This document shows positions 54,032 through 63,835 of a stretch of DNA of 64,000 nucleotides, one piece after another (the first letter of the stretch is position 1; each line of letters begins with the position of its first letter). The notes under the pieces were generated by a model. It was not told where the DNA came from. It searched no databases and saw only the letters and a program-made list of their open reading frames with translations. A program made the translations under genes and the position numbers. Origin of the DNA: Succinivibrio dextrinosolvens (lineage in GTDB: Bacteria > Pseudomonadota > Gammaproteobacteria > Enterobacterales > Succinivibrionaceae). The stretch covers positions 310,001 to 374,000 of the forward strand of contig NZ_CP047056.1 in the NCBI RefSeq assembly GCF_011065405.1, read 5' to 3'.

Positions 54032-54061
54032 GAGAGCCAAAACTGATCAGTTTTGGATCTC
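54032..54061 (+). terminator. Terminator after binding-protein gene
   Basis: A long palindrome with arms GAGAgCCAAAACTG and CAGTTTTGGaTCTC (one mismatch) is followed by CCTTCCTTTAG. The stem is strong, the T-run poor. Confidence 0.65.
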
Positions 54062-54122
54062 CCTTCCTTTAGTCTTTCAATATATTTGCTTTATTTGTAA
54101 TTATGTTACACTATTAGAGTTC

Positions 54123-54150
54123 AAAGTGATTTAATTCACTTTTTCTTATT
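54123..54150 (+). promoter_or_regulatory. Hairpin with T-run in the hisG leader
   Basis: AAAGTGA (54123-54129) pairs with TCACTTT (54136-54142), followed by a T-rich stretch. It sits 30-57 bases before hisG and could be an attenuator. However, no leader peptide with a run of histidine codons is visible, so the classical his attenuation mechanism is not supported. Confidence 0.4.
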
Positions 54151-54179
54151 GTTTTTCAATTAAATTTAAAGAGATATAT

Positions 54180-55112
54180 ATGAGTACTTGCAAAGCATGT
54201 TGCGAAAATAATGGCAGCGAAAAGAAGCGCCTGCGTATTGCAATTCAGAAGTCCGGGCGACTAACAGATGAAACATTAAAGTTATTCAAAGACAGTGGAA
54301 TTAAGATTTCCTCTAACAAAGATCATCTGCTTGCACATGCTGAGAATCTGCCTATAGACATTCTGCGAGTACGAGATGACGATATTCCTGGTCTTGTAAT
54401 GGATCATGTTGTTGACTGGGGTATTGTAGGACAGAATGTTCTTGAAGAAACCACCATGCAGCGTGAATTAGACGGAATGTACACTGGCTTCAATGAAGTT
54501 CTGAAACTGAATTTTGGAGACTGCAGACTGTCAATTGCTGTTCCAACAGAAGATGAATGGCATGGTATTGCAGATCTTGAGGGCAAAAAGATTGCAACCA
54601 CATACCCTCACCTGCTCCGCCGTGTTATGAAGGAAGCTGGGGTTAATTTCAGATCTGTGCTTCTGACAGGTTCTGTAGAGGTAGCACCTCGTGCCGGACT
54701 TGCTGATGCAATCTGTGATCTTGTATGTACAGGAGCAACCCTTCAGTCAAATGGTCTGAAGGAAGTTGAAACCATTTACACTTCAAAAGCTGTGCTGATT
54801 GGAAGAGATCAGCCTTTATTCCCAGAGAAACAGGCTATAGCCAACACTATCATAGAGCGATTCAAAGGTGTTATGTCTGCAGTTGAAAGCAGGTACATCA
54901 TGATGAATGCTCCTAAAGCAAAGCTAGAGCAGATTAGAGCAATTCTTCCTGGTGCAGAGAATCCTTCAATTATCGAGCTTGAAGGAAGCACAGACAGAGT
55001 AGCACTTCACGCTGTATCCAGAGAAAAGGTATTCTGGGAAACTCTAGAGCAGTTAAAGGCTCTTGGAGCTACCTCTATTCTGGTTGTTCCAATTGAGAAG
55101 ATGCTTGGCTAG
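54180..55112 (+). CDS. hisG: ATP phosphoribosyltransferase HisG (long form)
   Basis: It catalyses the first step of histidine synthesis, joining PRPP to ATP. The 310-residue length and C-terminal domain after about residue 235 ([20 protein letters not shown]) mark the long, hexameric, histidine-feedback-regulated form (E. coli 299). Catalytic-domain segments are [18 protein letters not shown] and the PRPP loop [19 protein letters not shown]. The N-terminus has an extra 15 residues with three cysteines ([15 protein letters not shown]). It is the first gene of hisGDCBHAFI; hisD starts 12 bases after its stop. Confidence 0.96.
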   Translation: MSTCKACCENNGSEKKRLRIAIQKSGRLTDETLKLFKDSGIKISSNKDHLLAHAENLPIDILRVRDDDIPGLVMDHVVDWGIVGQNVLEETTMQRELDGMYTGFNEVLKLNFGDCRLSIAVPTEDEWHGIADLEGKKIATTYPHLLRRVMKEAGVNFRSVLLTGSVEVAPRAGLADAICDLVCTGATLQSNGLKEVETIYTSKAVLIGRDQPLFPEKQAIANTIIERFKGVMSAVESRYIMMNAPKAKLEQIRAILPGAENPSIIELEGSTDRVALHAVSREKVFWETLEQLKALGATSILVVPIEKMLG

Positions 55113-55124
55113 TAAGGGATAGAA

Positions 55125-56408
55125 ATGGAAGTTAAGATTTGGAAAGACCTGAGCGCAAAGGAGCAGACAGATGCTCTGATGAGACCAGCTCAGGCCTCAT
55201 CTGACAAGATCAGAGAAATTGTAACATCAATTATTTCCAGAATACGCAAAGAGGGCGATACCGCCCTTTTTGAGTATTCAAAGACCCTTGATAAATTCGA
55301 GGGAGAACATATTGAATGGACAGCAGAAGAAATCAGAGCTGCCTGTCAAAGAGTTGATTCAGACCTGAAAAAGGCAATTGATACAGCCTATGAGAATATT
55401 GCTAAGTTTCATTCTGAGCAGAAACCTCATCATATAAAGATTGAAACCTTCCCTGGTATTGTTTGTGAGACACATACACACCCGATTGATTCTGTTGGAC
55501 TGTATGTACCAGGCGGTTCTGCACCATTGGTTTCAACAGCGCTAATGCTTGCTGTGCCAGCAAAAATTGCTCAGTGTCCGGAGGTAATTCTATGTTCTCC
55601 ACCTCCTATCTCAGATGCAATCATTTATGCGGCTTCCAAGTCTGGAGTGAAGAGAATCTTTAATCTTGGCGGCGCACAGGCTATTGCAGCTATGGCATAC
55701 GGCACAGAGAGTGTACCAAAAGTGCTTAAAATCTTTGGCCCAGGTAATCAGTTCGTTACAATGGCTAAAAGACTCGTTTCAAACGATGCTCAGGGAGCTT
55801 CAATTGATATGCCAGCAGGTCCATCAGAAGTCCTGGTTATTGCCTCTGACAGCGCAAATCCAGAATACATTGCCGCAGATCTTCTGTCTCAGGCAGAGCA
55901 TGGCCCTGACTCTCAGGTAATTCTTATTGCTTTAAGCAAAGAGTTTGCGCAGAAGGTAATGCTTAAAGTAGAGGAACAGCTTGAAAAGCTACCTCGTAGA
56001 GAAATTGCCGAAAAAGCATTATCAAAGAGTACCGCCCTTGTGGTTGATACTCTTGATGAGGCAGCAGAATTATCAAACAGATATGCTCCAGAACATCTGA
56101 TTCTTCAGATTGATAATCCGGATGAGCTGATTGATAAACTTAGAAACGCTGGCTCTATATTTGTAGGCGCGTATACACCGGAATCATTAGGTGATTATGC
56201 TTCTGGCACAAATCATACCCTTCCAACCTATGGTTATGCAAAAACTTTCAGTGCATTAGGAACTGATGACTACAGACGTCGCTATACCATTCAGAGAGCT
56301 TCACAGGAAGGATTAAAAGAAATCGCAAAAACTGTCACCTCTATGGCCTCTGCTGAGGGACTTGATGCCCACAGAAACGCTGTGGTTGTGAGAGTAAAAG
56401 ACATTTAA
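55125..56408 (+). CDS. hisD: Histidinol dehydrogenase HisD
   Basis: It performs the last two oxidations, histidinol to histidine, using NAD and zinc. 427 residues (E. coli 434). Visible features are VGLYVPGGSAPLVSTALML, the GPGNQFVTMAKRLV segment, the zinc-binding region SQAEHGPDSQVILI, and ASGTNHTLPTYGYAKTFS near the C-terminus. It lies in the his operon, with hisC starting 14 bases later. Confidence 0.97.
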   Translation: MEVKIWKDLSAKEQTDALMRPAQASSDKIREIVTSIISRIRKEGDTALFEYSKTLDKFEGEHIEWTAEEIRAACQRVDSDLKKAIDTAYENIAKFHSEQKPHHIKIETFPGIVCETHTHPIDSVGLYVPGGSAPLVSTALMLAVPAKIAQCPEVILCSPPPISDAIIYAASKSGVKRIFNLGGAQAIAAMAYGTESVPKVLKIFGPGNQFVTMAKRLVSNDAQGASIDMPAGPSEVLVIASDSANPEYIAADLLSQAEHGPDSQVILIALSKEFAQKVMLKVEEQLEKLPRREIAEKALSKSTALVVDTLDEAAELSNRYAPEHLILQIDNPDELIDKLRNAGSIFVGAYTPESLGDYASGTNHTLPTYGYAKTFSALGTDDYRRRYTIQRASQEGLKEIAKTVTSMASAEGLDAHRNAVVVRVKDI

Positions 56409-56422
56409 CTGAGGATAATGAT

Positions 56423-57496
56423 ATGAACTTTGAAAAAATAATTACCAAACACGTACAGAAGCTTGTTCCATATTTATCAGCTCGTCGTATTGGTGGTCAT
56501 GGTCATAACTTCCTCAATGCAAACGAATCTCCTAAATCAGAGGGATACTTTTTAAATTCATCAACTCTCAACAGATATCCAGACTGTCAGCCAGAGGATT
56601 TGATTGAAAGATACGCTGATTATGCAGGTGTACACAAATCAATGGTACTTACAGCCAGAGGTTCAGATGAAGTTATAGGACTTATAATCAGAACCTTCTG
56701 CGAGGCTGGTACTGAGGGAATTCTTATTGCGCCACCGACCTATGGCATGTATGAGGTTGCCGCCAATACTAATAACGTACTGGTTGCAACTGCAAAAAGA
56801 GAGACAGATTTTTCTCTAAAAGCACAATCACTGATTGATGCAGTAAACAATAGCTCATTCAAGATTAAGGCTGTGTTTATCGACTCTCCTGCCAATCCTT
56901 TAGGAAATATCTTTGAAAAATCTGAACTTGAAAAGCTGCTAAAAGCTCTGCCAGATACACTGATTGTCATGGACGAGGCCTATATTGAGTTTGCCTCAGA
57001 GTCTGACGATTACACCTCGATGGTAAAGGATTATGAGAATCTGATTATAACCAGAACACTATCAAAAGCCTTTGCACTGGCAGGTATTCGCTGTGGCTTT
57101 GCTGTTGCCAATGAAAACATTATTAAGGCAATGCTAAAGGTAATAGATCCTTACCCAATTGCAGATCCTGTGGCTCAGATTGCAGTTCAGGCCCTGTCTG
57201 ATCACGGTGTGGAAATGACACGTGACAGAGTAGCCAAGTGCAATGAAAGAAGACTAAAACTCAAAGAGGCTCTGAATACTCTGCCATTTGTAGTTAAGAC
57301 CTTTGAGTCTGTTGGCAACTTCATTCTGGTTGAATTCAGGGATGGACCTAAGGTGTTTGATGCTATGGTTCAAAAGGGGGTTATTCTTCGTTCCTTTGAA
57401 ACAAAACCAGGCTTAAAGAACTGTGTTCGCATTTCCATTGGTTCTGATGCCGAGCTTGAAGAGCTGATGCGCTACCTGAAGAGCCTGGAGATTTAG
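56423..57496 (+). CDS. hisC: Histidinol-phosphate aminotransferase HisC
   Basis: A PLP-dependent aminotransferase that converts imidazole-acetol phosphate to histidinol phosphate. 357 residues (E. coli 356). It has [11 protein letters not shown] near the start, the VMDEAYIEF aspartate/tyrosine region (about residue 180), and the PLP lysine in [18 protein letters not shown] (about residue 217). The arginine that binds the substrate carboxylate or phosphate is in [11 protein letters not shown]. hisB begins one base after the stop. Confidence 0.96.
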   Translation: MNFEKIITKHVQKLVPYLSARRIGGHGHNFLNANESPKSEGYFLNSSTLNRYPDCQPEDLIERYADYAGVHKSMVLTARGSDEVIGLIIRTFCEAGTEGILIAPPTYGMYEVAANTNNVLVATAKRETDFSLKAQSLIDAVNNSSFKIKAVFIDSPANPLGNIFEKSELEKLLKALPDTLIVMDEAYIEFASESDDYTSMVKDYENLIITRTLSKAFALAGIRCGFAVANENIIKAMLKVIDPYPIADPVAQIAVQALSDHGVEMTRDRVAKCNERRLKLKEALNTLPFVVKTFESVGNFILVEFRDGPKVFDAMVQKGVILRSFETKPGLKNCVRISIGSDAELEELMRYLKSLEI

Positions 57497-57497
57497 T

Positions 57498-58601
57498 GTG
57501 AAAAAATACCTTTTTATCGACAGAGACGGAACTCTGGTAACCGAGCCTGAAGATTATCAGGTTGATGCCCTATCTAAGGTCAAGTTTGAAAAAAACGTGA
57601 TTCCTGCCCTGCTTAAGCTTCAGGATGCAGGCTATACCTTTGTTATGGTGTCAAATCAGGATGGACTGGGAACAGAGTCTTTCCCTCTTGATACCTTTAC
57701 ACCTGCTCATGAACTTATTTTAAATACTCTGGAAAGTCAGGGTATTGATTTTGAACAGGTTTTAATTTGCCCTCACAAGCCAGAAGATCACTGCAGCTGC
57801 AGAAAACCTGAGCTTGGTCTTGTAATGAACTATCTAAAAGACACCTCTTGGGATCGAACAAAATCCTATTTCATTGGTGACAGAGAATCCGATGTAAAGA
57901 TGGGACAGAACATGGGGATCACACCTATAAAGTATGATCCTGTAAACATGGGCTGGGACAAAATTGCAGACGAGCTTTGTTCTCTTCCAAGAGTAGCAAC
58001 TGTTGAAAGAAATACGCGAGAAACAAAGATTAAAATCACTGTTGATTTAGATCATAGCGGACGCTCTCACTTTGACACTGGAATCGGCTTCTTCGACCAT
58101 ATGCTCGATCAGATTGCCACTCACGGAGGAATCAGCATTGATGCCAAAGTTGAAGGTGATCTGGAAGTTGACGACCATCATACCATAGAGGATACCGGTA
58201 TAGCATTAGGTGAAGCTTTACTGAAGGCCTTAGGAGATAAAAGAGGTATCGGTAGATTCGGATTTGTGCTGCCTATGGATGAAGTCTATGCAAAAGTATT
58301 TGCAGACTGTCTTGATGAGGATAATGTCACTGTTGCACTGGATATTTCAGGACGTCCTCACGTTAAATTTGATTTCTGCGCAGATTTCACAAGAGATAAG
58401 GTTGGTCAGATGTCTGCCCAGATGGTGCCTCATTTCTTCCACGCACTCGCAGTGGCTATGGGCTTAAGTCTTCATATGTATGTAAGCGAAGGTAACGCTC
58501 ACCACCAGATAGAAGCTCTATTCAAAGCTTTCGGTAGAGCACTTAGAGTTGCTCTTGCAAGATCAGGAAATGAACTTCCATCTTCAAAAGGAAAACTTTA
58601 A
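57498..58601 (+). CDS. hisB: Bifunctional histidinol phosphatase / IGP dehydratase HisB
   Basis: A 367-residue fusion (E. coli 355). The N-terminal HAD phosphatase has [12 protein letters not shown] (catalytic aspartates) and a zinc loop [17 protein letters not shown]. From about residue 175 comes the imidazoleglycerol-phosphate dehydratase domain, with [36 protein letters not shown] and [18 protein letters not shown] supplying the manganese-binding histidines and glutamates. It catalyses two separate steps. The fusion is typical of gammaproteobacteria. Start is GTG, one base after the hisC stop. Confidence 0.96.
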   Translation: MKKYLFIDRDGTLVTEPEDYQVDALSKVKFEKNVIPALLKLQDAGYTFVMVSNQDGLGTESFPLDTFTPAHELILNTLESQGIDFEQVLICPHKPEDHCSCRKPELGLVMNYLKDTSWDRTKSYFIGDRESDVKMGQNMGITPIKYDPVNMGWDKIADELCSLPRVATVERNTRETKIKITVDLDHSGRSHFDTGIGFFDHMLDQIATHGGISIDAKVEGDLEVDDHHTIEDTGIALGEALLKALGDKRGIGRFGFVLPMDEVYAKVFADCLDEDNVTVALDISGRPHVKFDFCADFTRDKVGQMSAQMVPHFFHALAVAMGLSLHMYVSEGNAHHQIEALFKAFGRALRVALARSGNELPSSKGKL

Positions 58602-58603
58602 TC

Positions 58604-59209
58604 ATGAAGATTTCAATCATTGACACAGGTTCTGCCAATTTAAATTCCGTAGTTCAGGCTTTTAAAAGAATCGGATATGAAGCCATAGTTTCATCTGAGA
58701 TTTCTGAGCTACAGAATGCAGACAGACTGGTTCTACCTGGCGTTGGTACTGCGGCCGCAGTGATGGACGGCATCAACAAATATAAACTCAGAGACTTTAT
58801 TCTTGAAACCCAAAAACCTCTTTTAGGTATCTGTCTTGGAATGCAGATTCAGGCGACAGATTCAGAGGAAGTGCCTTTAGGCCAGACCAGTGTTATTGAA
58901 TGTCTTGATATTGTAACGACTCGAGTTGTCAAACTTAAATGTGACAATCTTAGACTTCCTCATATGGGATGGAATACAGTAAACCACACAGATCATCCTC
59001 TGTTTTCCGGTATAAAACAGGATGCTTATTTCTATTTTGATCACTCATTTGCAATGCAGACTGGTGATTACACTATTGGCAAAACCACCTATGGCACCGA
59101 ATTTTCTTCGGCAATAGCGAAGAATAACTTTATGGGAGTTCAATTCCACCCAGAAAAGTCATCTGCAGCAGGTGAACAGTTACTGACAAACTTTATTAAA
59201 AATTTCTAG
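58604..59209 (+). CDS. hisH: IGP synthase glutamine amidotransferase subunit HisH
   Basis: It supplies ammonia from glutamine to HisF. 201 residues (E. coli 196). The class I amidotransferase triad is visible: cysteine in LLGICLGMQ (about residue 78), and histidine and glutamate in GVQFHPEKS (about residue 182). It starts two bases after hisB, in the order hisB-hisH-hisA-hisF as in enterobacteria. Confidence 0.96.
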   Translation: MKISIIDTGSANLNSVVQAFKRIGYEAIVSSEISELQNADRLVLPGVGTAAAVMDGINKYKLRDFILETQKPLLGICLGMQIQATDSEEVPLGQTSVIECLDIVTTRVVKLKCDNLRLPHMGWNTVNHTDHPLFSGIKQDAYFYFDHSFAMQTGDYTIGKTTYGTEFSSAIAKNNFMGVQFHPEKSSAAGEQLLTNFIKNF

Positions 59210-59219
59210 GAGCAAAAAA

Positions 59220-59954
59220 TTGATTATCCCTGCACTTGATTTATCTGGCGGCCACGTCGTTCGTCTTAAGCAAGGCGATTTTGCTCAGAAAACAATATTT
59301 GATGTAGATCCTATAAAAAGAATTTACGATGCTGCTAATCAGGGAGCAGAACTTATTCATATTGTTGATCTTGATGGAGCAAAAGATCCTGTTTTACGAC
59401 AGAGAGCCTTAATCAGCAAGATTGTTAAAGCTTCCCCTGTTCCAATTCAGACTGGAGGCGGCATCAGATCAGAATTTGATATCAGGAATCTTCTGGATCT
59501 TGGAGTAGAACGAGTAGTTGTAGGTTCAGTTGCAGTTAAACAGCCACATCTTGTCAGAGGATGGTTAAAGCTGTTTGGAGCAGAACACTTTACTCTTGCA
59601 TTAGATGTAAGACTTACAGACGATGTTCCTTATGTTGCTACTCACGGATGGCTGAAAACATCTGATACCACACTGGATCAGATTCTGCGACATTATCTCC
59701 CATATCATATCAAACATGTACTGGTAACTGACATCAGCAAAGACGGAATGATGAAAGGAGCAAACAATTCCCTGTACGCATCTTTATATGCAAAATACCC
59801 AGATCTGGACATCATAGCCTCTGGAGGCATTTCTTCACTTGAGGATATCAGAAAAGTTGCCAGAGCAGGAGCTAAATCAGTAGTTCTTGGACGCTCTCTT
59901 TTAGAAGGTAAATTTACTGTTGAGGAGGCAATCAAATGCTGGCAAAACGCATAA
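59220..59954 (+). CDS. hisA: ProFAR isomerase HisA
   Basis: A (beta-alpha)8-barrel isomerase that opens the phosphoribosyl ring of ProFAR. 244 residues (E. coli 245). Catalytic aspartates are in [18 protein letters not shown] and [13 protein letters not shown]. The phosphate-binding loops are in [11 protein letters not shown] and [11 protein letters not shown]. It uses a TTG start preceded by AGGAG at 8 bases, which matches the MIIPALDL start of E. coli HisA. Its end overlaps hisF by 19 bases. Confidence 0.96.
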   Translation: MIIPALDLSGGHVVRLKQGDFAQKTIFDVDPIKRIYDAANQGAELIHIVDLDGAKDPVLRQRALISKIVKASPVPIQTGGGIRSEFDIRNLLDLGVERVVVGSVAVKQPHLVRGWLKLFGAEHFTLALDVRLTDDVPYVATHGWLKTSDTTLDQILRHYLPYHIKHVLVTDISKDGMMKGANNSLYASLYAKYPDLDIIASGGISSLEDIRKVARAGAKSVVLGRSLLEGKFTVEEAIKCWQNA

Positions 59955-60709
59955 TTCCCTGCCTGGATGTTCGAGACGGTGTAGTTGTTAAAGGTGTACA
60001 GTTCCGAAACCATGAGGTTATGGGATCAATTATTGACCTTGCCAAGAGATACGCCGATGAAGGTGCGGATGAACTGGTTTTCTACGATATTACCGCCTCA
60101 TCAGATAACCGTCGTGTGGATAAATCTTGGGTTGCCAAGGTTGCAGAGGTTATCAACATTCCTTTTGCAGTAGCAGGAGGAATCAAATCAGTTGAGGATG
60201 CCAGAACCATTCTGCAATATGGAGCAGATAAAATATCCATCAACTCTCCTGCTCTTGCTGATCCTACACTGATTACCAGACTTGCTGACAAGTTCGGAGT
60301 TCAGTGTGTAGTTGTAGGAATTGATACCTACTATAATAAGGATCTTAATAACTATCAGGTAAAACAGTATACCGGAGATGTTAGTAAGACAACCACTACT
60401 GCATGGACAACACTTGAGTGGGTAAAAGAAGTTCAGAAGAGAGGCGCAGGTGAGATTGTTCTGAACATGATGAATCAGGATGGTATGCGCAATGGTTATG
60501 ATTTAGAGCAGCTAAAAAAAGTTCGTGAAATCTGCAGTGTTCCACTTATCGCCTCCGGCGGTGCCGGCACAATGGAACACTTCTATGAAGCCTTTGAAGT
60601 TGCAAATACAGATGGAGCTCTTGCCGCTTCAGTATTCCACAAGGGAACAATTCATATTCCCGAACTAAAGGATTATTTAAAAGGAAAAGGAGTTTGTATC
60701 CGTGATTAG
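59936..60709 (+). CDS. hisF: IGP synthase cyclase subunit HisF
   Basis: It forms imidazoleglycerol phosphate and AICAR with ammonia channelled from HisH. 257 residues (E. coli 258). It begins with [20 protein letters not shown] (catalytic aspartate in LDV). It has [14 protein letters not shown], the second aspartate in [15 protein letters not shown], and the phosphate loops [12 protein letters not shown]. It overlaps hisA at its start and hisI at its end. Confidence 0.97.
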   Translation: MLAKRIIPCLDVRDGVVVKGVQFRNHEVMGSIIDLAKRYADEGADELVFYDITASSDNRRVDKSWVAKVAEVINIPFAVAGGIKSVEDARTILQYGADKISINSPALADPTLITRLADKFGVQCVVVGIDTYYNKDLNNYQVKQYTGDVSKTTTTAWTTLEWVKEVQKRGAGEIVLNMMNQDGMRNGYDLEQLKKVREICSVPLIASGGAGTMEHFYEAFEVANTDGALAASVFHKGTIHIPELKDYLKGKGVCIRD

Positions 60710-61106
60710 ATATTTCCATGGTTTTGAAAATATTGACGATTTGGATTTTGAAAAGAATAATGGTCTAATCCCTGCAATTGTTCAGGACTGCCAGACTGGT
60801 CAGGTTTTAATGATGGGCTACATGAACAAGGAATCTATCCAGAAAACCATTGATACCCATTATGTAACATTCTTCTCAAGAGCAAGACAGAAGCTATGGA
60901 CTAAGGGAGAGGAGTCTGGTAATTTTCTGCATATGAGATCAATTACCTGTGACTGTGACAAGGACACTCTGCTTGTTCTGGCAAGACCTGATGGTCCTAC
61001 CTGTCATTTAGGAACCACCAGCTGCTTTGATGCTTCCCCACTTGCAGATGCCACCTCAAGATACCTTTCAGGAAATCCATTACAGAACTATAATTTTGTT
61101 AAATAA
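60702..61106 (+). CDS. hisI: Phosphoribosyl-AMP cyclohydrolase HisI (no HisE domain)
   Basis: It opens the adenine ring of PR-AMP in step three of the pathway. 134 residues. It has [40 protein letters not shown], the metal-binding DCDKDTLLV, and [11 protein letters not shown] with zinc cysteines. In E. coli and most gammaproteobacteria HisI is fused to HisE (203 residues). Here the protein stops after a short, unrelated tail, so the pyrophosphohydrolase step is not encoded in this operon. GTG start overlapping the end of hisF by 8 bases. A strong terminator closes the operon. Confidence 0.94.
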   Translation: MIRYFHGFENIDDLDFEKNNGLIPAIVQDCQTGQVLMMGYMNKESIQKTIDTHYVTFFSRARQKLWTKGEESGNFLHMRSITCDCDKDTLLVLARPDGPTCHLGTTSCFDASPLADATSRYLSGNPLQNYNFVK

Positions 61107-61134
61107 TCTTGTTTTACCAGGATAAACGAAGATA

Positions 61135-61167
61135 ATGGTATGTGAAAAAAACACATACCATTTTTTT
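61135..61167 (+). terminator. Terminator of the his operon
   Basis: ATGGTATGTG (61135-61144) and CACATACCAT (61152-61161) form a perfect 10-bp stem with a 7-base A loop, followed by seven Ts. Confidence 0.92.
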
Positions 61168-61182
61168 GAGTAACGAAGAAAT

Positions 61183-62217
61183 ATGCAAAATTCCGTTCAC
61201 ATTGGATTTGAAACTGAAACAATTATAATCTTTACATTTCTGGCAATTTCAGGCCTTGTTATTGATCTTTTTGCTCACCGAGCAGACAAACCGATTTCAA
61301 TTAAGGCAGCCGCTTTATGGACTTTATTCTGGATTACTATAGGTGTTGCCTTTGGTATCTTTCTGTACTTCCATTTTTCTGCTGAAGCGGCATCTCTGTA
61401 TTTTGCAGGTTACGCCTTTGAAATGGCACTATCTATAGATAATCTGTTCGCTATCATGGCCATATTCTCCTGGTTTGGAATCAAATCTGGCTATACTCAC
61501 CGAGTATTGTACTGGGGAGTTATTGGAGCGGTTGTGTTCAGACTGATTTTCGTACTGATAGGTACAAGCCTGTTTGCTCTTGGACCATACGTAGAAATTG
61601 TATTCGCATTTATAGTCGCCATAACAGCAATTTTAATGCTAAGGAAAAAGGATGGCGCTGAACTATCTGATTTCTCGGCACATCCGGCATTTAGATTTGT
61701 AAAACTGTTTCTTCCTCTTTATCCAAAACTTTACGGACACAATTTCTTTATTTCAAAAGAACATGTTGAAGAGGAGCTAAAAAAAGAAGAGAACAAAGAC
61801 ATCGTATTAAAAAGAAAAGGATTGTTCTATGCAACACCTTTGTTTCTTTGTCTTGCAATTGTTGAAACTTCTGATGTCATGTTTGCCTTTGATTCTGTAC
61901 CAGCAATTATCGCAGTTTCAAAGGATCCGTTCATAGTTTACTCATGTATGATCTTTGCTATGCTTGGCCTTCGTTCCATGTTCTTTATTCTGGATGCATT
62001 AAAAAACGCCCTTGTGCATCTTGAAAAAGCGGTTATCTTTCTGCTGTTCTTTGTTTCATTCAAACTGGCTGCAGCTGCATCTCTACATCTTTTCGGAGTA
62101 GGCATTGACATTGACGTATACACATCACTGATTGTGATCGCGGTGGTTTTAACATTTGGCATTTTATCAAGCTTGATTTTTCCACAAAAAAATAAAAAAT
62201 CCACCCCTGATAAATAA
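61183..62217 (+). CDS. TerC/Alx-family integral membrane protein
   Basis: A 344-residue protein with about nine membrane segments. Two acidic signatures typify the TerC/Alx family: AFEMALSIDNLFAI (about residue 85) and VETSDVMFAFDSVPA (about residue 230). The family is tied to manganese export (Alx, MeeF/MeeY) and tellurite resistance, so metal-ion efflux is the likely role. It begins 16 bases after the his terminator. I looked for the yybP-ykoY manganese riboswitch that often precedes such genes, but the spacing leaves no room for it. Confidence 0.87.
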   Translation: MQNSVHIGFETETIIIFTFLAISGLVIDLFAHRADKPISIKAAALWTLFWITIGVAFGIFLYFHFSAEAASLYFAGYAFEMALSIDNLFAIMAIFSWFGIKSGYTHRVLYWGVIGAVVFRLIFVLIGTSLFALGPYVEIVFAFIVAITAILMLRKKDGAELSDFSAHPAFRFVKLFLPLYPKLYGHNFFISKEHVEEELKKEENKDIVLKRKGLFYATPLFLCLAIVETSDVMFAFDSVPAIIAVSKDPFIVYSCMIFAMLGLRSMFFILDALKNALVHLEKAVIFLLFFVSFKLAAAASLHLFGVGIDIDVYTSLIVIAVVLTFGILSSLIFPQKNKKSTPDK

Positions 62218-62218
62218 T

Positions 62219-62256
62219 AAAAAAGCCTGGAGAAATTACACAATAAACCGCCAGGC
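62219..62256 (-). terminator. Terminator after the periplasmic protein gene
   Basis: On the minus strand GCCTGG (62256-62251) pairs with CCAGGC (62230-62225), followed by TTTTTTATT. It lies just after the minus-strand gene ending at 62285 and overlaps the end of the TerC gene's downstream region. Confidence 0.7.
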
Positions 62257-62284
62257 CCCAAAAAAAGAACTCGCAAAAAAAAAA

Positions 62285-62770
62285 TCAATGAGATAGCTTT
62301 TCTCCAATCTCTCTGTCTTCAAAAGTCCTCTTTCCGTTAACAATTGAAGTTACATAGGTATTGATAAGATTCTTAGCCTCAGCAGTTACCTCGCCGGACA
62401 ATTCAATAAAATACATATTGTTAGGTTCACCGACAATAACAGCATTTCTTGCTATATTTGGACACGAAATAGTAAAGAAAGCCTTACCCTGCTCTCTAGG
62501 AGCACCACATTCATTATTTTTTGCATACTCTTCAGCAAGGGTAGTAGCATCCTTGTCCTGAGTTGTCTTGGTGTACTGAAAACGAACCTTGGTTTTTGGC
62601 TGGGGCTGGGTTTTCTTATTCACTGGAGAGGAATACTCAATAGAAGTTCCTTCTACCTTAACATTCCATGATTCCGGCACAGGGGGAAAATAAGCCATCT
62701 GTGTATCAGCATAAACAGCACTGCCCCAAAAAACGGCAGAAAACAAAACGATTTTAGATTTAGTTATCAT
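62285..62770 (-). CDS. Periplasmic protein of unknown function
   Basis: A 161-residue protein with a signal peptide (hydrophobic run LFSAVFWGSAVYA, cleavage near residue 22). The mature part has a single pair of cysteines (NNECGAP and ISCPNIA), probably a disulfide, and alternating beta-like stretches. I do not recognise the family; the overall layout resembles small lipocalin-like or DUF4946-type proteins, but this is weak. Its ATG overlaps the end of dusC by 11 bases, so the two genes are co-transcribed. Confidence 0.65.
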   Translation of the reverse strand: MITKSKIVLFSAVFWGSAVYADTQMAYFPPVPESWNVKVEGTSIEYSSPVNKKTQPQPKTKVRFQYTKTTQDKDATTLAEEYAKNNECGAPREQGKAFFTISCPNIARNAVIVGEPNNMYFIELSGEVTAEAKNLINTYVTSIVNGKRTFEDREIGEKLSH

Positions 62771-63737
62771 TAGAATTTAGCTCCTCACGTTTTATCTCGT
62801 CATGTAATAATTTTAGTCCATCGTTTACAGTTACGCACTTGCAGAAAACTTTAAAAAATGGATTTAATTCTCTTCTGTGAACTCTTGCATAACCTAAAAA
62901 CTGCTTGGCTCGATCCATAACCATCTTTTCTGTTGGTCTTGACTTGGCAAATACCTCAATAACCTCAACATCCGTTTTAAGAATATCAACAATTGAGAAT
63001 GGCGCAGCACCATCCTTTATTACATGCCCAAGATTAGGAATAGCAAAAGCCCCTCTTCCACACATAAAATCATTACAAAAAGTGATATCCTTACACTTTA
63101 TTGCATCCTCAAGAGAATTGATATTTCCATTTGCAATAAGAGTAGCATTAGGAGCTAAATCATGAAGATTACGTAAGGAAGCCCAGTCTAAGGCTTCTTC
63201 CCTATACAAATCCTTTCTTGTTCTGCAGTGAACTGTAATTTCCTTAACTCCATCCACAGCAACAGCTTTAATCACCTCAGGAGCTTCTGACTTATCAGCA
63301 AAACCAAGTCTGACCTTTGCAGACAGTTCACATTCTGGAGGTAGAGCCTCACGAACAGTACACATAATCTCATGCATCAGCTCAGGCTCCTTTAAAAGCA
63401 TAGCGCCAGAGTGATGAACAAATCTTGAAGGACAGCCAAAATTAATATCGATTGATTTTGCACCAAGTTTATGAGCTTTAATGGCAGACAAAGCTAAAGT
63501 TTTAGGGTTATCCCCAAGAAACTGCACGCGCAAATCTGTACCGTCAGGAGTCCTGCAACCATTCAAAAACTCAGGGATCTCACGGAGCAGAGTTTTCTCA
63601 GAAACACACAGATCAGTAATGCGAATGAATTCAGAGAAACACAGATCATAACCGCCGTGAGCGCATAGAACTTCGCGCATTGGACTATCTGCGAGTCCCT
63701 CTAATGGAGCCAAATAAACTTTGCTATCTTTTAACAT
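62760..63737 (-). CDS. dusC: tRNA-dihydrouridine(16) synthase DusC
   Basis: A flavoenzyme that reduces a uridine in the D-loop of tRNA. 325 residues (E. coli DusC 315). It starts VYLAPLEGLADSPMREVL. It has SIDINFGCPSRFVHHSGAML with the catalytic cysteine (about residue 102), the KVRLGF flavin-binding segment, EITVHCRTRKDLYREEALDW and MCGRGAFAIPNLGHVIK. The last motif and the short C-terminus favour DusC over DusA or DusB. The downstream periplasmic protein gene overlaps its end. Confidence 0.87.
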   Translation of the reverse strand: MLKDSKVYLAPLEGLADSPMREVLCAHGGYDLCFSEFIRITDLCVSEKTLLREIPEFLNGCRTPDGTDLRVQFLGDNPKTLALSAIKAHKLGAKSIDINFGCPSRFVHHSGAMLLKEPELMHEIMCTVREALPPECELSAKVRLGFADKSEAPEVIKAVAVDGVKEITVHCRTRKDLYREEALDWASLRNLHDLAPNATLIANGNINSLEDAIKCKDITFCNDFMCGRGAFAIPNLGHVIKDGAAPFSIVDILKTDVEVIEVFAKSRPTEKMVMDRAKQFLGYARVHRRELNPFFKVFCKCVTVNDGLKLLHDEIKREELNSNDN

Positions 63738-63804
63738 AATAATATATAAATAGTGAACAGTGCGCCCATAATAGCAATTTTTACCGATTTGTCATCCTTT
63801 TTTG

Positions 63805-63813
63805 TGATAGAAT
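63805..63813 (+). promoter_or_regulatory. Extended -10 promoter of MYG1-family gene
   Basis: TGaTAGAAT is an extended -10 match 23 bases before the ATG at 63836, in the divergent region after dusC. No -35 at the right distance was seen; TTGTCA at 63789 is too close. Confidence 0.35.
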
Positions 63814-63835
63814 TTTTCGCAGCTAAGGAGTTGAA

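Noticed and set aside
54066-54179. Classical histidine attenuator before hisG
   Set aside because: A hairpin with a T-run exists, but no short reading frame with consecutive histidine codons is visible.
61107-61182. yybP-ykoY manganese riboswitch before the TerC-type gene
   Set aside because: Only 76 bases separate hisI and this gene and most are the his terminator; none of the riboswitch's conserved loops can be placed.
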